A DNA stretch of 64,000 bases, taken from NCBI GenBank assembly GCA_036491035.1, contig DASXCU010000168.1, positions 1 to 64,000 of the forward strand, given 5' to 3'. The DNA is from Galbitalea sp036491035 (lineage in GTDB: Bacteria; Actinomycetota; Actinomycetes; Actinomycetales; Microbacteriaceae). The notes beneath the pieces were generated by a model. The model was not told where the DNA came from and did no database searches. It saw nothing but the letters and a program-made list of their open reading frames with translations. Position numbers and translations under genes: made by a program. Of the stretch, positions 1 through 8,666 are shown in pieces (position 1 is the stretch's first letter; each line of letters begins with the position of its first letter).

Positions 1-10
1 AGGTCTTCTC

Positions 11-1897
11 ATGGCGACGCGCGGTTCCCTGCTCGAACCACACCACGACGGCTCCCCGCTCTTTGTTTCCAATCCCAGCCCCTCCCTCGGCGATCACGTT
101 CGGGTGCGCATTCGCATTCCGCACGAGTTCGGCGAGGTCACCGCGGTGCGCACGCGGTCGAATCCGAACCACGAGCCCAGGTTCGCGGTGGCCTCCCTGG
201 TGACGACGACCGACGGCTGGGACTGGTGGGAGGCGGAGATCGAGATCGAGAACCCGGTTCACGGCTACCGGTTCCTGATTCGGATGGGAGACGGGCGCAA
301 CCTCTGGGTGAACGGCACGGGCGTGCACACGACCGAGACGCTCGACACCGAGGACTTCAAACTGGTGACGTACGCACCGCCGCCCGCGTGGTCGGCGTCG
401 AGCGTGATGTACCAGATCTTCCCGGATCGCTTCGCCCGCAGCGAGCAGGCGGATGCTCGCCCGCTGCCCGAGTGGGCGACAGCAGCGAAGTGGACGGATC
501 CGGTCATCCACATCGGGCCGTCGACGGCGACCCAGTTCTACGGCGGCGACCTGCTCGGCATCGAGGAACACCTGGACCACCTCGAGCGGCTCGGGGTGAA
601 TCTCGTCTACCTGACGCCGGTGTTTCCGGCGCGCTCGAACCACCGCTACGACGCGCTCTCCTTCGAGGAGATCGACCCGCTGCTCGGCGGAGATACCGCA
701 TACGTCGCGCTCATCGACGCGGCGCACAAACGCGGGATGCATGTCATCGGCGACCTGACATCGAACCACTCCGGCGATACGCACGAGTGGTTCGTCGCAT
801 CCCACCGTCACCCCGGCACTCCGGAGAGCGAGTTCTACTACTGGCTCGACCCCGAGCAGTCGACCTATGTGTCGTGGCTCGGGGTGCCGAGCCTCCCGAA
901 GTTCAACTGGAACTCGCAGGAGCTGCGGAATCGTTTCATCGAGGGTCCGGATTCCGTCGTCGCGAGGTGGCTGAAGCCGCCGTACAACCTGGACGGCTGG
1001 CGCATCGACGTCGCTAACATGACCGGGCGCTACCTGGGCCAGGACCTGAACGCCGACGTTCGGCAGATCATCCGCCGCACCATGATCGACATCAACCCCG
1101 ACACCCTGCTTCTCGGCGAATCGACGAATGATGCCGCCAGTGACTTCCAGGGCGATGCGTGGCACGGCGCGATGACGTACACGAACTTCACTCGTCCAAT
1201 CTGGGGGTGGCTGTCCACGGGGGCGCGCGAGTCCAGCTACTTCGGGCTGCCGTTCGGCACGATCCCGAGCTACACCGGCGTCGAGGTGTTCCACGCGCAC
1301 ACGCAGTTCGCGGCGGGATTCCCGTGGCGAGTGCGACTGCACAACATGAACGCGCTGGACACGCACGATACGCCGCGATTCCTGACCCACGCACAGCCGA
1401 GAACGGTTCCCGTCGCTCTTGGACTATCGGTCACAATGCCGGGCATCCCGGTGGTCTTCGCGGGCGACGAGTTCGGCCTGGTCGGGGACGACGGCGAGGA
1501 TTCGCGGACGCCGATGCCCTGGGACACCGCCGAGGCGGCCGCCGACACGATCGACCTGTACGCCGCCCTCATCCACCTCCGCCGCTCGCATCCGGTGCTG
1601 GACACCGGCGGGGTTCGCTGGCTGCACGCCTCGGACGATGTGCTCGTCTACGTTCGTGAGAGCGCGGAGGAGTGCATCCTGCTGGTCGCCGCTCGGGACA
1701 ACTACGAGTTATCGCTCGAGGCGAACGCCGTTGCCGGCGCCCCGGTCTCGCTGTTCGGCGACGGCGTCGCGCAGTTCGACCCGGCGGTGGCTCTCGTGCT
1801 CCGCGGGAGCGGCCCGTCGTTCACGGCGTTCGCTCTGCCCGGGATTTCGCTGCCGCCGTTCGCGCCCGAAGGTACGATCCTCGCGCTCGAGAACTAG
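11..1897 (+). CDS. GH13 alpha-glycosidase (neopullulanase/cyclomaltodextrinase-like)
   Basis: This 628-residue protein has an N-terminal beta-sandwich region (about residues 15-125, CBM34-like) followed by a GH13 (beta/alpha)8 barrel. The family regions are visible in order: region I DLTSNHSG near residue 247, region II DGWRIDVAN near 330 (Asp nucleophile), region III LLGESTND near 366 (Glu acid/base), and region IV LDTHDTPRF near 449. A C-terminal beta domain follows. It should hydrolyse alpha-1,4-glucans or maltodextrins in the cytoplasm, since no signal peptide is seen. An AGG lies 7 bases before the ATG, but the window edge hides the upstream context. The exact substrate cannot be read from the sequence. 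Confidence 0.9.
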   Translation: MATRGSLLEPHHDGSPLFVSNPSPSLGDHVRVRIRIPHEFGEVTAVRTRSNPNHEPRFAVASLVTTTDGWDWWEAEIEIENPVHGYRFLIRMGDGRNLWVNGTGVHTTETLDTEDFKLVTYAPPPAWSASSVMYQIFPDRFARSEQADARPLPEWATAAKWTDPVIHIGPSTATQFYGGDLLGIEEHLDHLERLGVNLVYLTPVFPARSNHRYDALSFEEIDPLLGGDTAYVALIDAAHKRGMHVIGDLTSNHSGDTHEWFVASHRHPGTPESEFYYWLDPEQSTYVSWLGVPSLPKFNWNSQELRNRFIEGPDSVVARWLKPPYNLDGWRIDVANMTGRYLGQDLNADVRQIIRRTMIDINPDTLLLGESTNDAASDFQGDAWHGAMTYTNFTRPIWGWLSTGARESSYFGLPFGTIPSYTGVEVFHAHTQFAAGFPWRVRLHNMNALDTHDTPRFLTHAQPRTVPVALGLSVTMPGIPVVFAGDEFGLVGDDGEDSRTPMPWDTAEAAADTIDLYAALIHLRRSHPVLDTGGVRWLHASDDVLVYVRESAEECILLVAARDNYELSLEANAVAGAPVSLFGDGVAQFDPAVALVLRGSGPSFTAFALPGISLPPFAPEGTILALEN

Positions 1898-1930
1898 TCG
1901 CGCGTCGGCAGTGCGGTGTTCGATGGACCC

Positions 1931-2359
1931 ATGGCATCCAAACTGGGCAACATCACCTTCGACTGCGCTGACCCGACCGCGCTCGCGACCTTCTGGGCTG
2001 ACGTCTTCGGCTACCCGCACCCGGAGTGGCCGGAGGATTTGAAGGCGCAACTGATCGCCGGTGGCCTCACCGAGGAGGAGCTGTCGAACAAGAGCGCGGT
2101 GGAGGACCCGACGGGCGAGGGACCTCGTCTGTTCTTCCAGCGGGTGCCCGAGGGCAAGTCGGCGAAGAACCGGATGCACATCGACATCCGCACGACTCCT
2201 GGTCGTCATCCGACCGACGAGGAGATGCTGGCGGAACGCGATCGGCTGGTCGCCCTCGGCGCCACCGAGGTCGTGAACTACGACGACAATTGGGGTCCGG
2301 TGCGTGAGCACCACTTCGTTATGCGGGACCCCGAGGGCAACGAGTTCTGCATCGACTGA
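1931..2359 (+). CDS. VOC-fold glyoxalase-like protein
   Basis: This 142-residue protein resembles the glyoxalase-like (VOC) family. It has the opening GNITFDCADPTALATFW, a central HIDIRT strand, and the closing VMRDPEGNEFCID, where a Glu usually ligates metal. I prefer the ATG at 1931 to the in-frame GTG at 1916, because homologues begin just before the first strand. It lies 33 bases after the GH13 gene on the same strand and may be cotranscribed. Many VOC proteins of this subgroup have no known reaction, so none is assigned. Confidence 0.85.
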   Translation: MASKLGNITFDCADPTALATFWADVFGYPHPEWPEDLKAQLIAGGLTEEELSNKSAVEDPTGEGPRLFFQRVPEGKSAKNRMHIDIRTTPGRHPTDEEMLAERDRLVALGATEVVNYDDNWGPVREHHFVMRDPEGNEFCID

Positions 2360-2365
2360 CACCTC

Positions 2366-2388
2366 CTTGGGCGGTTTAATCGCCCGAG
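2366..2388. terminator. Hairpin after the VOC gene
   Basis: A stem of CTTGGGCG pairs with CGCCCGAG around a 7-base loop, starting 7 bases after the VOC stop. It has no T-tract, so it may be a weak terminator or an mRNA 3'-end stabiliser ahead of the tRNA genes. Confidence 0.45.
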
Positions 2389-2452
2389 TGTCGGATGCTA
2401 GTCTCTTACGGTGCCAAAATGGCGCGCCTTTCGGGGTGCGATTGTTTTGTGC

Positions 2453-2524
<72 letters not shown>

Positions 2525-2557
2525 CTCGCCTGGCGGACACAATCCGGCGGGCGTCCC

Positions 2558-2631
2558 GGCGGGGTAGCTCAGGTGGTTAGAGCACACGGCTCATAATCGT
2601 GGTGTCGCGGGTTCGAGTCCCGCCCTCGCTA
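2558..2631 (+). tRNA. tRNA-Met (CAT), elongator type
   Basis: A 74-base cloverleaf has acceptor GGCGGGG pairing with CCTCGCT (two G-U pairs), D-stem GCTC/GAGC, anticodon loop CTCATAA giving CAT, and T-arm GCGGG-TTCGAGT-CCCGC. There is no first-pair mismatch and no run of three G-C pairs in the anticodon stem, so it is not the initiator. An Ile2 (lysidine-modified CAT) tRNA cannot be wholly excluded. CCA is not encoded. Its 3' end is duplicated 100 bp downstream. Confidence 0.95.
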
Positions 2632-2730
2632 CAAATGAAAAGTGCCCCGCGCGAAGCCGGGGCGTTTTTCATTTGTACCCTGGTCGGATCGGGAAGCGGC
2701 TCATCTGGGTAGTCGAGTCCCGACCTCGCT
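2613..2730 (+). repeat. Direct repeat of the tRNA-Met 3' end (att-like)
   Basis: Bases 2613-2630 (TCGAGTCCCGCCCTCGCT, inside the tRNA) recur at 2713-2730 with a single C-to-A change, exactly 100 bp apart. Tyrosine integrases commonly use tRNA 3' ends as attachment sites, and the second copy would be the far or residual att site. It also forms the last codons of the DUF1275 gene on the other strand. No integrase is visible nearby. Confidence 0.6.
2633..2674. terminator. Bidirectional rho-independent terminator
   Basis: The core stem GCCCCG/CGGGGC is flanked by AAATGAAAA on the left and TTTTTCATTT on the right, so either strand gives a GC stem followed by a U-run. It ends tRNA-Met transcription and also faces the convergent DUF1275 gene. 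Confidence 0.92.
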
Positions 2731-3378
2731 TGGGCGGAATGCTGGACGCTGCGCAGCGTAAAGGACGAGAACAGCGCCCTGCGCTAACGCGCTGAACCAG
2801 ATTGCCGCGCTGCCAAATAGGTGTGTCAGTACAGCTCCAGTGAGAGCGCCGGCGCCGAACGCTATAACTATCGAAGCGCAGACGATGAACGAACGCAGTG
2901 CAGTGCGATTCCGGCCGACGAGTGCCTCGTAGCCTGCTTCGGCGAACCTCATCAGGTTCCCGGTCGTGGCGATGGATGCGAAGCTCGCGTTTCTCACGGA
3001 TCGGAAGAGTCCGAGTTGAAGCCCCGCGAGGGCGGAAAGCGGAATCGCGATCCACTCCGAAGCGCTCGAGGCAGGGACGAAGCCGACCCCCAAGAGGATG
3101 AGGATTTCGAAAGCGAGCACGAGAGCCGCCGCTGTGTGCGCACGTCGTGGTGAGGCGATGTGCTTGACCGGCTGGACAACCATCACGGCAACGGTGAAGG
3201 CCAGGATGGGCCAGACGTACTTGAAAGCATCCGATCCGTCAACAATTCCCACAAGGAGCAGGACGACGTTGCCGGTCTGCGCGGTGGCGAAGACCCCGTG
3301 AGTGATGAACGTGTATGCGTCGAGTGTTCCACCGACGAAGGTCATGAGGACAGCGACGGGGAGTGAGACCGGCTTCAT
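2701..3378 (-). CDS. DUF1275 (YoaK-like) membrane protein
   Basis: This 225-residue protein has about six hydrophobic segments and the family opening VAVLMTFVGGTLDAYTFI, followed by FATAQTGNVVLLLVGI. A second conserved stretch, ASIATTGNLMRFAE, lies in the middle. DUF1275 proteins are integral membrane proteins of unknown transport role. The ATG at 3378 is chosen because GGAG precedes it by a suitable distance; an upstream in-frame start at 3435 would add a non-conserved Cys-rich leader. The last codons (EVGTRLPR) are made from the duplicated tRNA 3'-end sequence, so the natural C-terminus may have been replaced by recombination. Confidence 0.85.
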   Translation of the reverse strand: MKPVSLPVAVLMTFVGGTLDAYTFITHGVFATAQTGNVVLLLVGIVDGSDAFKYVWPILAFTVAVMVVQPVKHIASPRRAHTAAALVLAFEILILLGVGFVPASSASEWIAIPLSALAGLQLGLFRSVRNASFASIATTGNLMRFAEAGYEALVGRNRTALRSFIVCASIVIAFGAGALTGAVLTHLFGSAAIWFSALAQGAVLVLYAAQRPAFRPSEVGTRLPR

Positions 3379-3418
3379 TTTGGACTCCGTTTGATTCGTA
3401 TACGTTGACGGGCAGCAA

Positions 3419-3453
3419 CAAGGCGCAGTGCCCATTTTGGGTACTACGCCTTG
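3419..3453. terminator. Long hairpin between the lipoprotein and DUF1275 genes
   Basis: CAAGGCG at 3419-3425 pairs with CGCCTTG at 3447-3453, and after one mismatch the stem continues through AGT/ACT and CCCA/TGGG to a TTT loop. It starts 24 bases after the lipoprotein stop on the minus strand. No U-run follows, so it may be a factor-dependent terminator, an mRNA stabiliser or a protein-binding dyad. Confidence 0.55.
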
Positions 3454-3476
3454 CGCATTGCATCTATTCAGCGCGC

Positions 3477-4535
3477 CTACTGCATGGACCAGTACTGCGA
3501 CACATCAGTCGCGTCACACGGCTGAAGCGTCGGCTGCGCGCCCGAGCCGGAGCCGGCCAGGCAGAGGCCGCCAGAGCCGGTTGTTCCCGGTGTTCCCTTA
3601 CTAACGCTGCTCGCGAGCACGAGCATCATTCCGTAGTTCGACGATCCGGCGCCGTGATCGTTCATGATGAACTGTCCGTAGCTCGGAATCGAATTCGGCG
3701 AGTACTGCCAACTGATGCTCGAGCCTTGGCTCCCGTCGCTTCCAACCGCATTCTGGAACAGGATGCCGGATGTGGTCCAGATCCCGAAGCTTGCTGCCTC
3801 GGCGTATTCGACATTCTCTCCGGTCGCGTTGCCGGCCATCGTGAGCGTCTGCGCGGAGGACGACATGCCGCTGTCGGTCAGGTACAGGTTGGACTGGGCG
3901 TTCTTGAGGCTGCCCGCGAACTCGCAGTAGTAGCAGGTGATGCTTCCCACCCCGTGCTTCTTGCTGGAGGTCGGCTTGGTCGTCGCGTGGATAGCGGCGT
4001 CGGGGCGATCCGCGGACTTCGCCGAGCTGGTGTGGGTGTTGGTGTTGATCCAGGACGGCACCTTGTCGCACCAGATCGTGGTCGTGGCGTGGTGGGTGTC
4101 GACGGAGAAGTTTGTGAACTCGTCTTCAAAATTCTGGAAAAGCCCCGAGGAACCGTATTCCGTGTTGACGCTCGCTCCGACGCCGACGGTCTGCCCGAGA
4201 AGTTTCGAACTCTCGGTGTAGAAGTACGACGGCTGCGGTGTGTTGTCTCCCCATGAGTCCGGCTGAGCGAGCCGCACGAACCAGCCGGCGGGGCAACCCG
4301 AGTAATCGGTGCGAGTGGTCCATCCCGGAACGGTTTTGGTCGACGTGTACGAGAACGAAGTCGAGCCGGTCGGGGCCGGCGGCGTGTCACCGACGGACGC
4401 CTTGCTGGCGGTTATCGATGTGCCGGGCGCCGTAAGTACGGCGTCCTCGCTGACGGCGGAGCAGCCGGTGAGGGCAGCAATCGCCAAGACGGCCGTCGCG
4501 GCGCTGATGATGTGGATTTTGGTGCGGGCGAACAA
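3477..4535 (-). CDS. Secreted lipoprotein with C-terminal ricin-B-like tail
   Basis: The 352-residue product starts at a TTG codon with AGGAG 7 bases upstream (minus strand); an ATG at 4589 would overlap the PrsW gene and lacks such a site. The N-terminus is a lipoprotein signal with lipobox ALTG-C. The mature protein is Ser/Thr-rich and has paired Cys (SGCPAGWFVRLA, ITCYYCEFAG). Its last residues (GLCLAGSGS, then QPCD and a QYW) look like half of a ricin-type QxW repeat, which binds carbohydrate in complete domains. The middle 250 residues match no family that I recognise. It is probably surface-anchored, with a function such as glycan binding that I only infer. Confidence 0.7.
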   Translation of the reverse strand: MFARTKIHIISAATAVLAIAALTGCSAVSEDAVLTAPGTSITASKASVGDTPPAPTGSTSFSYTSTKTVPGWTTRTDYSGCPAGWFVRLAQPDSWGDNTPQPSYFYTESSKLLGQTVGVGASVNTEYGSSGLFQNFEDEFTNFSVDTHHATTTIWCDKVPSWINTNTHTSSAKSADRPDAAIHATTKPTSSKKHGVGSITCYYCEFAGSLKNAQSNLYLTDSGMSSSAQTLTMAGNATGENVEYAEAASFGIWTTSGILFQNAVGSDGSQGSSISWQYSPNSIPSYGQFIMNDHGAGSSNYGMMLVLASSVSKGTPGTTGSGGLCLAGSGSGAQPTLQPCDATDVSQYWSMQ

Positions 4536-4589
4536 GTTTGATCTCCTAGTCGGTGATGGTTGAGCTTCCCTGAAGCGGTGAAGACTCAT

Positions 4590-5585
4590 TCAGCGTGGCG
4601 CAACCGCGTCACCCGCCGACTGCGCGGAATGTGCAGGTTTGCCTCCACCCGCGCTGGGCCCCACACCTGTACGTGATGACCAGTCGCGGTGGTCGCCAAT
4701 CGTGAGGGCGTCGGCCGGGAAAGTCGATTTCGCCCTGGGATTTCTAAGGATGCGGAAAACAACGACGATTCCAACGACCGTGAGCGACCAGACCACGCAG
4801 TGCGCGACGACGTATCCAACGTTGCCGAGAACGCGCGGTCCCAGGACGACTGCGCCATCCCACGCTCCATGCGTGACCGCAACCGCGACGTAGGCCAGGA
4901 TGGCGAATGGCCGCAGCTGATATCGGCCCTGACGCACCGACGCGAACACGGCGGCACCGAGCAACGCCGACCACAACGGATGTCCGAACGGTGTCAACAA
5001 CTGCCGGAGAAGCTGAATCTGACCCGAGTGGACCAGCAGCGCGCTGCTGAACGGATGATCAAGAAAAGGCGCCATTGCGTAGCCCATGTCTTCAAACGTG
5101 GCGAAGCCGAGTCCGACCGAAGCGCCCAGAAGGAGGCCGTCGCGTACTGACTTTGTGCTCAGTCGGGCACCGAACGCGAGAACGACGCCCAGTTTCGCAG
5201 CCTCCTCGACGAAGCCAACGAGCAAGAAGACTCGATCGTCGATCGCGCCGGCCGGCACAGTGGGCTGGATAAGGGCGTCGAGGCTTCCGCCGATGACGAT
5301 GGAGACGATGCCGCCCGCTGTGGCGGCCAGGAGTAGGTACCCGGGTGTGATCGTCCGAGCCAACTTCCCGCTCGACGTGCGGGGACCTTGCCACCGAACC
5401 CGAAGGATGAGTAGCAGGATCCCGCTTGGTACCGCTACCGAGCCGAGCACCACCCAGACGGGAAGGAGCGCTACATTTCGGAGTAGCCCGAGCAGCACGA
5501 TGCCGACATAAAGCCAGAGCGTCAGGAGGATGCAGGTTGCGAAGACCGGCAGCGTCCACACTGGTTGGTGAGAGTTGGACCGCAT
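4590..5585 (-). CDS. PrsW-family intramembrane metalloprotease
   Basis: This membrane protein of about 331 residues has some eight hydrophobic segments and the PrsW signature GFVEEAAKLG, followed by LGFATFEDMGY and a late VTHGAWDGAV, which together supply the EE, E and H residues of this glutamate-type membrane protease family. PrsW-type proteases cleave membrane-bound anti-sigma factors in firmicutes, but no sigma/anti-sigma pair is present here. The start is uncertain: ATG 5585 is used because the first membrane segment follows, and an upstream frame to 5687 is open. The lipoprotein gene follows on the same strand, with its start signal inside the 55-base gap. Confidence 0.82.
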   Translation of the reverse strand: MRSNSHQPVWTLPVFATCILLTLWLYVGIVLLGLLRNVALLPVWVVLGSVAVPSGILLLILRVRWQGPRTSSGKLARTITPGYLLLAATAGGIVSIVIGGSLDALIQPTVPAGAIDDRVFLLVGFVEEAAKLGVVLAFGARLSTKSVRDGLLLGASVGLGFATFEDMGYAMAPFLDHPFSSALLVHSGQIQLLRQLLTPFGHPLWSALLGAAVFASVRQGRYQLRPFAILAYVAVAVTHGAWDGAVVLGPRVLGNVGYVVAHCVVWSLTVVGIVVVFRILRNPRAKSTFPADALTIGDHRDWSSRTGVGPSAGGGKPAHSAQSAGDAVAPR

Positions 5586-5756
5586 GCTTCCATCGTGAAG
5601 GTGCCCGATTCGTCTCAGACTGAGCGTTTTGACCAGTTCGCGCGTGCGCTCACATGTGCGTGCGTGCGGTGACGCGGAGGACGTCATCGCGGATCAACCG
5701 TATGCAGTTGGGGGATTCGTCGTCGTCAACGAGCGCCGGTCTAACCGCCGGGGTCG

Positions 5757-5785
5757 TTGTCACAAGCGACCGACTTGTCTACTAT
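5757..5785 (+). promoter_or_regulatory. Promoter of the LuxR-family gene
   Basis: TTGTCA (5757-5762) and TACTAT (5780-5785) are separated by 17 bases, close to the major-sigma consensus. Transcription would start near 5792, giving a leader of about 80 bases. It sits in the divergent gap between the prsW-like gene and the regulator. Confidence 0.65.
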
Positions 5786-5870
5786 GTGGAACACGCGGCA
5801 GGCCGCGGGAATCCGCCCCGCGCAGGCTTTCGGGAAGTCTCCGTAGAACCGTGCGTCGGAGGAGTCAGGC

Positions 5871-8618
5871 GTGTTGATCTGGGATGAGGCCGACCTGGCC
5901 GTCGTCGAGAACAACGCTGCGCGCGCGCTCGACGGTCGCGCGAGCGTGGTGGTCGTGCATGGCGGGCCGGGCTCTGGGCGTACTACCTTTCTGGACGTCG
6001 CGGTCGCGAAGGCTCGGGACGCGGCGGTCGCGCGAGGCGACGAATTCATCTGGCGGCCCATAGCGGGAGACGTTCGGCAGACGGTGCCCTACGACGGAAT
6101 GCGGTCGTGGGGCGTGGAGCTGGACCGCGCGGAGAATCTGACCGCCCTCCAGGCGGAGGAGGCGCTGCGTGACTGGATCGACGACCTCCTCGAGGACGGG
6201 CCCCTGCTGCTGACCGCCGACGACTTCCAGTGGCTCGATCCCGAATCGGTCAACGCGCTCCTGCGGGTCATGGAGTCCGCAGAAGCTGAACGGTTGCTCG
6301 TCATCGTGACAGTCGGCCACTTCGAGCCGTTTCAGCATGTTGGCTGGCAGCATTTCATGTCGGCGAATCCGATCGTGGATCTCGTCGAGCTTCGCGGATT
6401 TTCTCTCGAGACCGCCTCGAGCGTGGCACGCGACATCCGACCGGAGATCTCGACCGAGCTGATTCGCCGTCTCTGGGAGCACACCGACGGGAATCCGCTG
6501 TTCTTCACCTCGCTGATTACCCGAAACGAGACGGCGGAACTCGCGCGCATGCAGCATTTTCCTGCTCCAGAGGGCTACGCGCGCGCAATCGAAGTGCGAC
6601 TCGCGACACTCGGTCACGACGCGATCATGCTCGCGCGCGCTGTGTCGGTGGTGGGCACAGGGTGGATGACGCTCGCTGATGCTGCATTCATCGCTCAGAT
6701 CGCCGATCCGGCTGCAGCGCTAGACGTGCTCGTCAGCGAATTTATTGTGTACCAACGTACCGACGACGTCGGGACGTCGATTCGTATGGTTCACGCCGTC
6801 ATCCAGGCCAGCATTTACCAGCACATCCCGGCCAGGGAACGACTGGAATATCACGGCCGGGCGGCCACGGTGGCCGAGGACGAGCCGAGTGAACTGCGCC
6901 ATCGCCTTGACGCAGCCGCCTCGCACGACGATGTCCTCGCCGCCCGCCTCGAAGCAGCCAGCGAGCGCGAGCACTCATCCGGGTCTTATCGTCTTGCCGC
7001 CGAATACCTGTTGTGGTCGAGTTCGGTTTCTTCGGACGGGCTCGAGCGGAGCAGACGGTCGCTGGAGTCTGTTTACGAGAACATTCTGGCGGGCAATCTC
7101 GACTCCGTTCGTCAGCAGTTGCCCGGCCTGCCAAAGGCGCGAGATCGACGCACCGCGGCCATGGTCGAGGGCGCAATCCTGGTCATGGATAACCAATGGA
7201 CCCAAGCGGCACGCGTACTTCGAGCTGCCGCGTCCGAATCAGACCCCGATGACCTCCTCAGTTATCGGATGCTGGTGCTGCTCGCCTGGGCAAGCATGGT
7301 GGGCGGCGAGCCGACGCTCGATTCGCTCGGACCACTCGCGCGGGCGGAGTCACTCAGCCGTCGCGATGACGCCCTCGCGGGCCTCGCGACCATAACGTCG
7401 GCCATGCTCGATCGTCGACGGGATCGGGTCATGCAAATCCAGGAGCGCCTCGGTGCCCTTCCTCATCGGCCTGCGGCAGTGCCGCTCGATGACACTTACT
7501 GGCTTGCGTGGCGTGGCTTCTCAGCGGTTCTTTACGGCCGGGTTCAGGATGCCATCGGTCCTCTCCGTGAGGTCAGTAGCCGGATGTCGAGCGGGTTGAT
7601 GGATGTGGGGGACGGCCTCTCGCATGCGTTTCTGGGCTTCGGGTACTGGCTTGGTGGTGAGCCTGAGTTGGCCGCGATCCAATATCGCAAGGCTGAGGCA
7701 CTACTGCGACCGCGGGCCAACCCGATGACGGCCGCGTATATCGCATTCGGGTACATAGGAAAGGGACACCTCGAACACGGATCAAAGCTTCTCTCCGATG
7801 CGCGAACGATTCTTCGGGAAGCTCCGTGGGACGAGGCGGTGAATGTGCTTCTCATGGCGAGCGTCGCAGAGCTCCATGCTGCAGGATCGGTCGCGCAGCG
7901 AGAAAGCTTGCTTCGCGGCCTCCGCGAGGATTTCGGCGAGAAGTCGGATCGCCCGAACGGCGCCGTCAGTCCCATGTGGAAACTGCACGCGGCGATCGCT
8001 CACGTCTGGGCGGGCGAGACTGACGAGGCGGACCAACTAGCCGCCTCGATCTCTGAAACTGACGACCTCGAGTGGGCTCCGGGAGTCACGTCCTGGTTGC
8101 GCGGCCTCGCCGCCGATCGTCGTGGCGACAGCGATCAGGCGCTGCACTATCTGCGGCAGGCGAAGCGAGACGGCACGGCACCGCTGCCGCTATTCGAAGG
8201 GCACATTGCGACTGACCTCGCCAGGGTCGAGACAGAGAGCGGCGACCCGGATGCGGCTCGTGCGGAAACTCGTCGCGCTCAGGATATTTACAAGAGAATC
8301 GGTGCCGATGTTTACCTTCGGACCGAAGAAGTAGCCCCGGTGCTCGATGAAGCTACCGCCGATCCGAACGCCGTCGAATCCGTGCCTGCCGTATCTGACG
8401 GTCCTGCGCCGCTGGAGGCTTTCGCTGCCCTGTCAGAGCGAGAGCGTGATGTTGCGGCCCTGTTGGCACGAGGCATGAGCTATCAGCAGATCGGGCGCGA
8501 GCTCTTCATAACGCGCAGCACGGTTGGTTTCCACCTGTCACGGATCTACGCGAAGACGGCCACCTCGACTCGGCACGAACTCGTCGAACTCATCAGGCGA
8601 CCGCAGCCTTCCCTCTAG
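5871..8618 (+). CDS. LAL-type LuxR family transcriptional regulator
   Basis: This 915-residue protein begins at a GTG with GGAGGAG 6 bases upstream. An AAA/STAND-like ATPase module is at the N-terminus, with Walker A GGPGSGRTTF near residue 28 and a Walker-B-like PLLLTADDFQWLD near 115. A long helical, TPR-like middle follows (about 350-800). The C-terminus has a LuxR helix-turn-helix: LSERERDVAALLARGMSYQQ, then a recognition helix containing TRSTVGFHL. Large ATP-binding LuxR regulators usually act as ligand-responsive activators of neighbouring catabolic or secondary-metabolism operons. The nearest candidate is the plus-strand operon starting near 9.08 kb. Confidence 0.9.
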   Translation: MLIWDEADLAVVENNAARALDGRASVVVVHGGPGSGRTTFLDVAVAKARDAAVARGDEFIWRPIAGDVRQTVPYDGMRSWGVELDRAENLTALQAEEALRDWIDDLLEDGPLLLTADDFQWLDPESVNALLRVMESAEAERLLVIVTVGHFEPFQHVGWQHFMSANPIVDLVELRGFSLETASSVARDIRPEISTELIRRLWEHTDGNPLFFTSLITRNETAELARMQHFPAPEGYARAIEVRLATLGHDAIMLARAVSVVGTGWMTLADAAFIAQIADPAAALDVLVSEFIVYQRTDDVGTSIRMVHAVIQASIYQHIPARERLEYHGRAATVAEDEPSELRHRLDAAASHDDVLAARLEAASEREHSSGSYRLAAEYLLWSSSVSSDGLERSRRSLESVYENILAGNLDSVRQQLPGLPKARDRRTAAMVEGAILVMDNQWTQAARVLRAAASESDPDDLLSYRMLVLLAWASMVGGEPTLDSLGPLARAESLSRRDDALAGLATITSAMLDRRRDRVMQIQERLGALPHRPAAVPLDDTYWLAWRGFSAVLYGRVQDAIGPLREVSSRMSSGLMDVGDGLSHAFLGFGYWLGGEPELAAIQYRKAEALLRPRANPMTAAYIAFGYIGKGHLEHGSKLLSDARTILREAPWDEAVNVLLMASVAELHAAGSVAQRESLLRGLREDFGEKSDRPNGAVSPMWKLHAAIAHVWAGETDEADQLAASISETDDLEWAPGVTSWLRGLAADRRGDSDQALHYLRQAKRDGTAPLPLFEGHIATDLARVETESGDPDAARAETRRAQDIYKRIGADVYLRTEEVAPVLDEATADPNAVESVPAVSDGPAPLEAFAALSERERDVAALLARGMSYQQIGRELFITRSTVGFHLSRIYAKTATSTRHELVELIRRPQPSL

Positions 8619-8641
8619 CAGGAGCGGGGGTGCAGGACCCT

Positions 8642-8666
8642 CTCGCTTGGTTCATCACCAAGCGAG
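8642..8666. terminator. Inverted repeat between convergent genes
   Basis: CTCGCTTGG and CCAAGCGAG are perfect 9-bp arms around a 7-base loop. The site lies after the LuxR stop and overlaps the stop codon of the convergent small gene. Neither side has a T-tract, so intrinsic termination would be weak. Confidence 0.5.

Noticed and set aside
2399..2404. TAGTCT as a -10 box of the tRNA genes
   Set aside because: The position is plausible for tRNA transcription, but no fitting -35 element lies 16-18 bases upstream.
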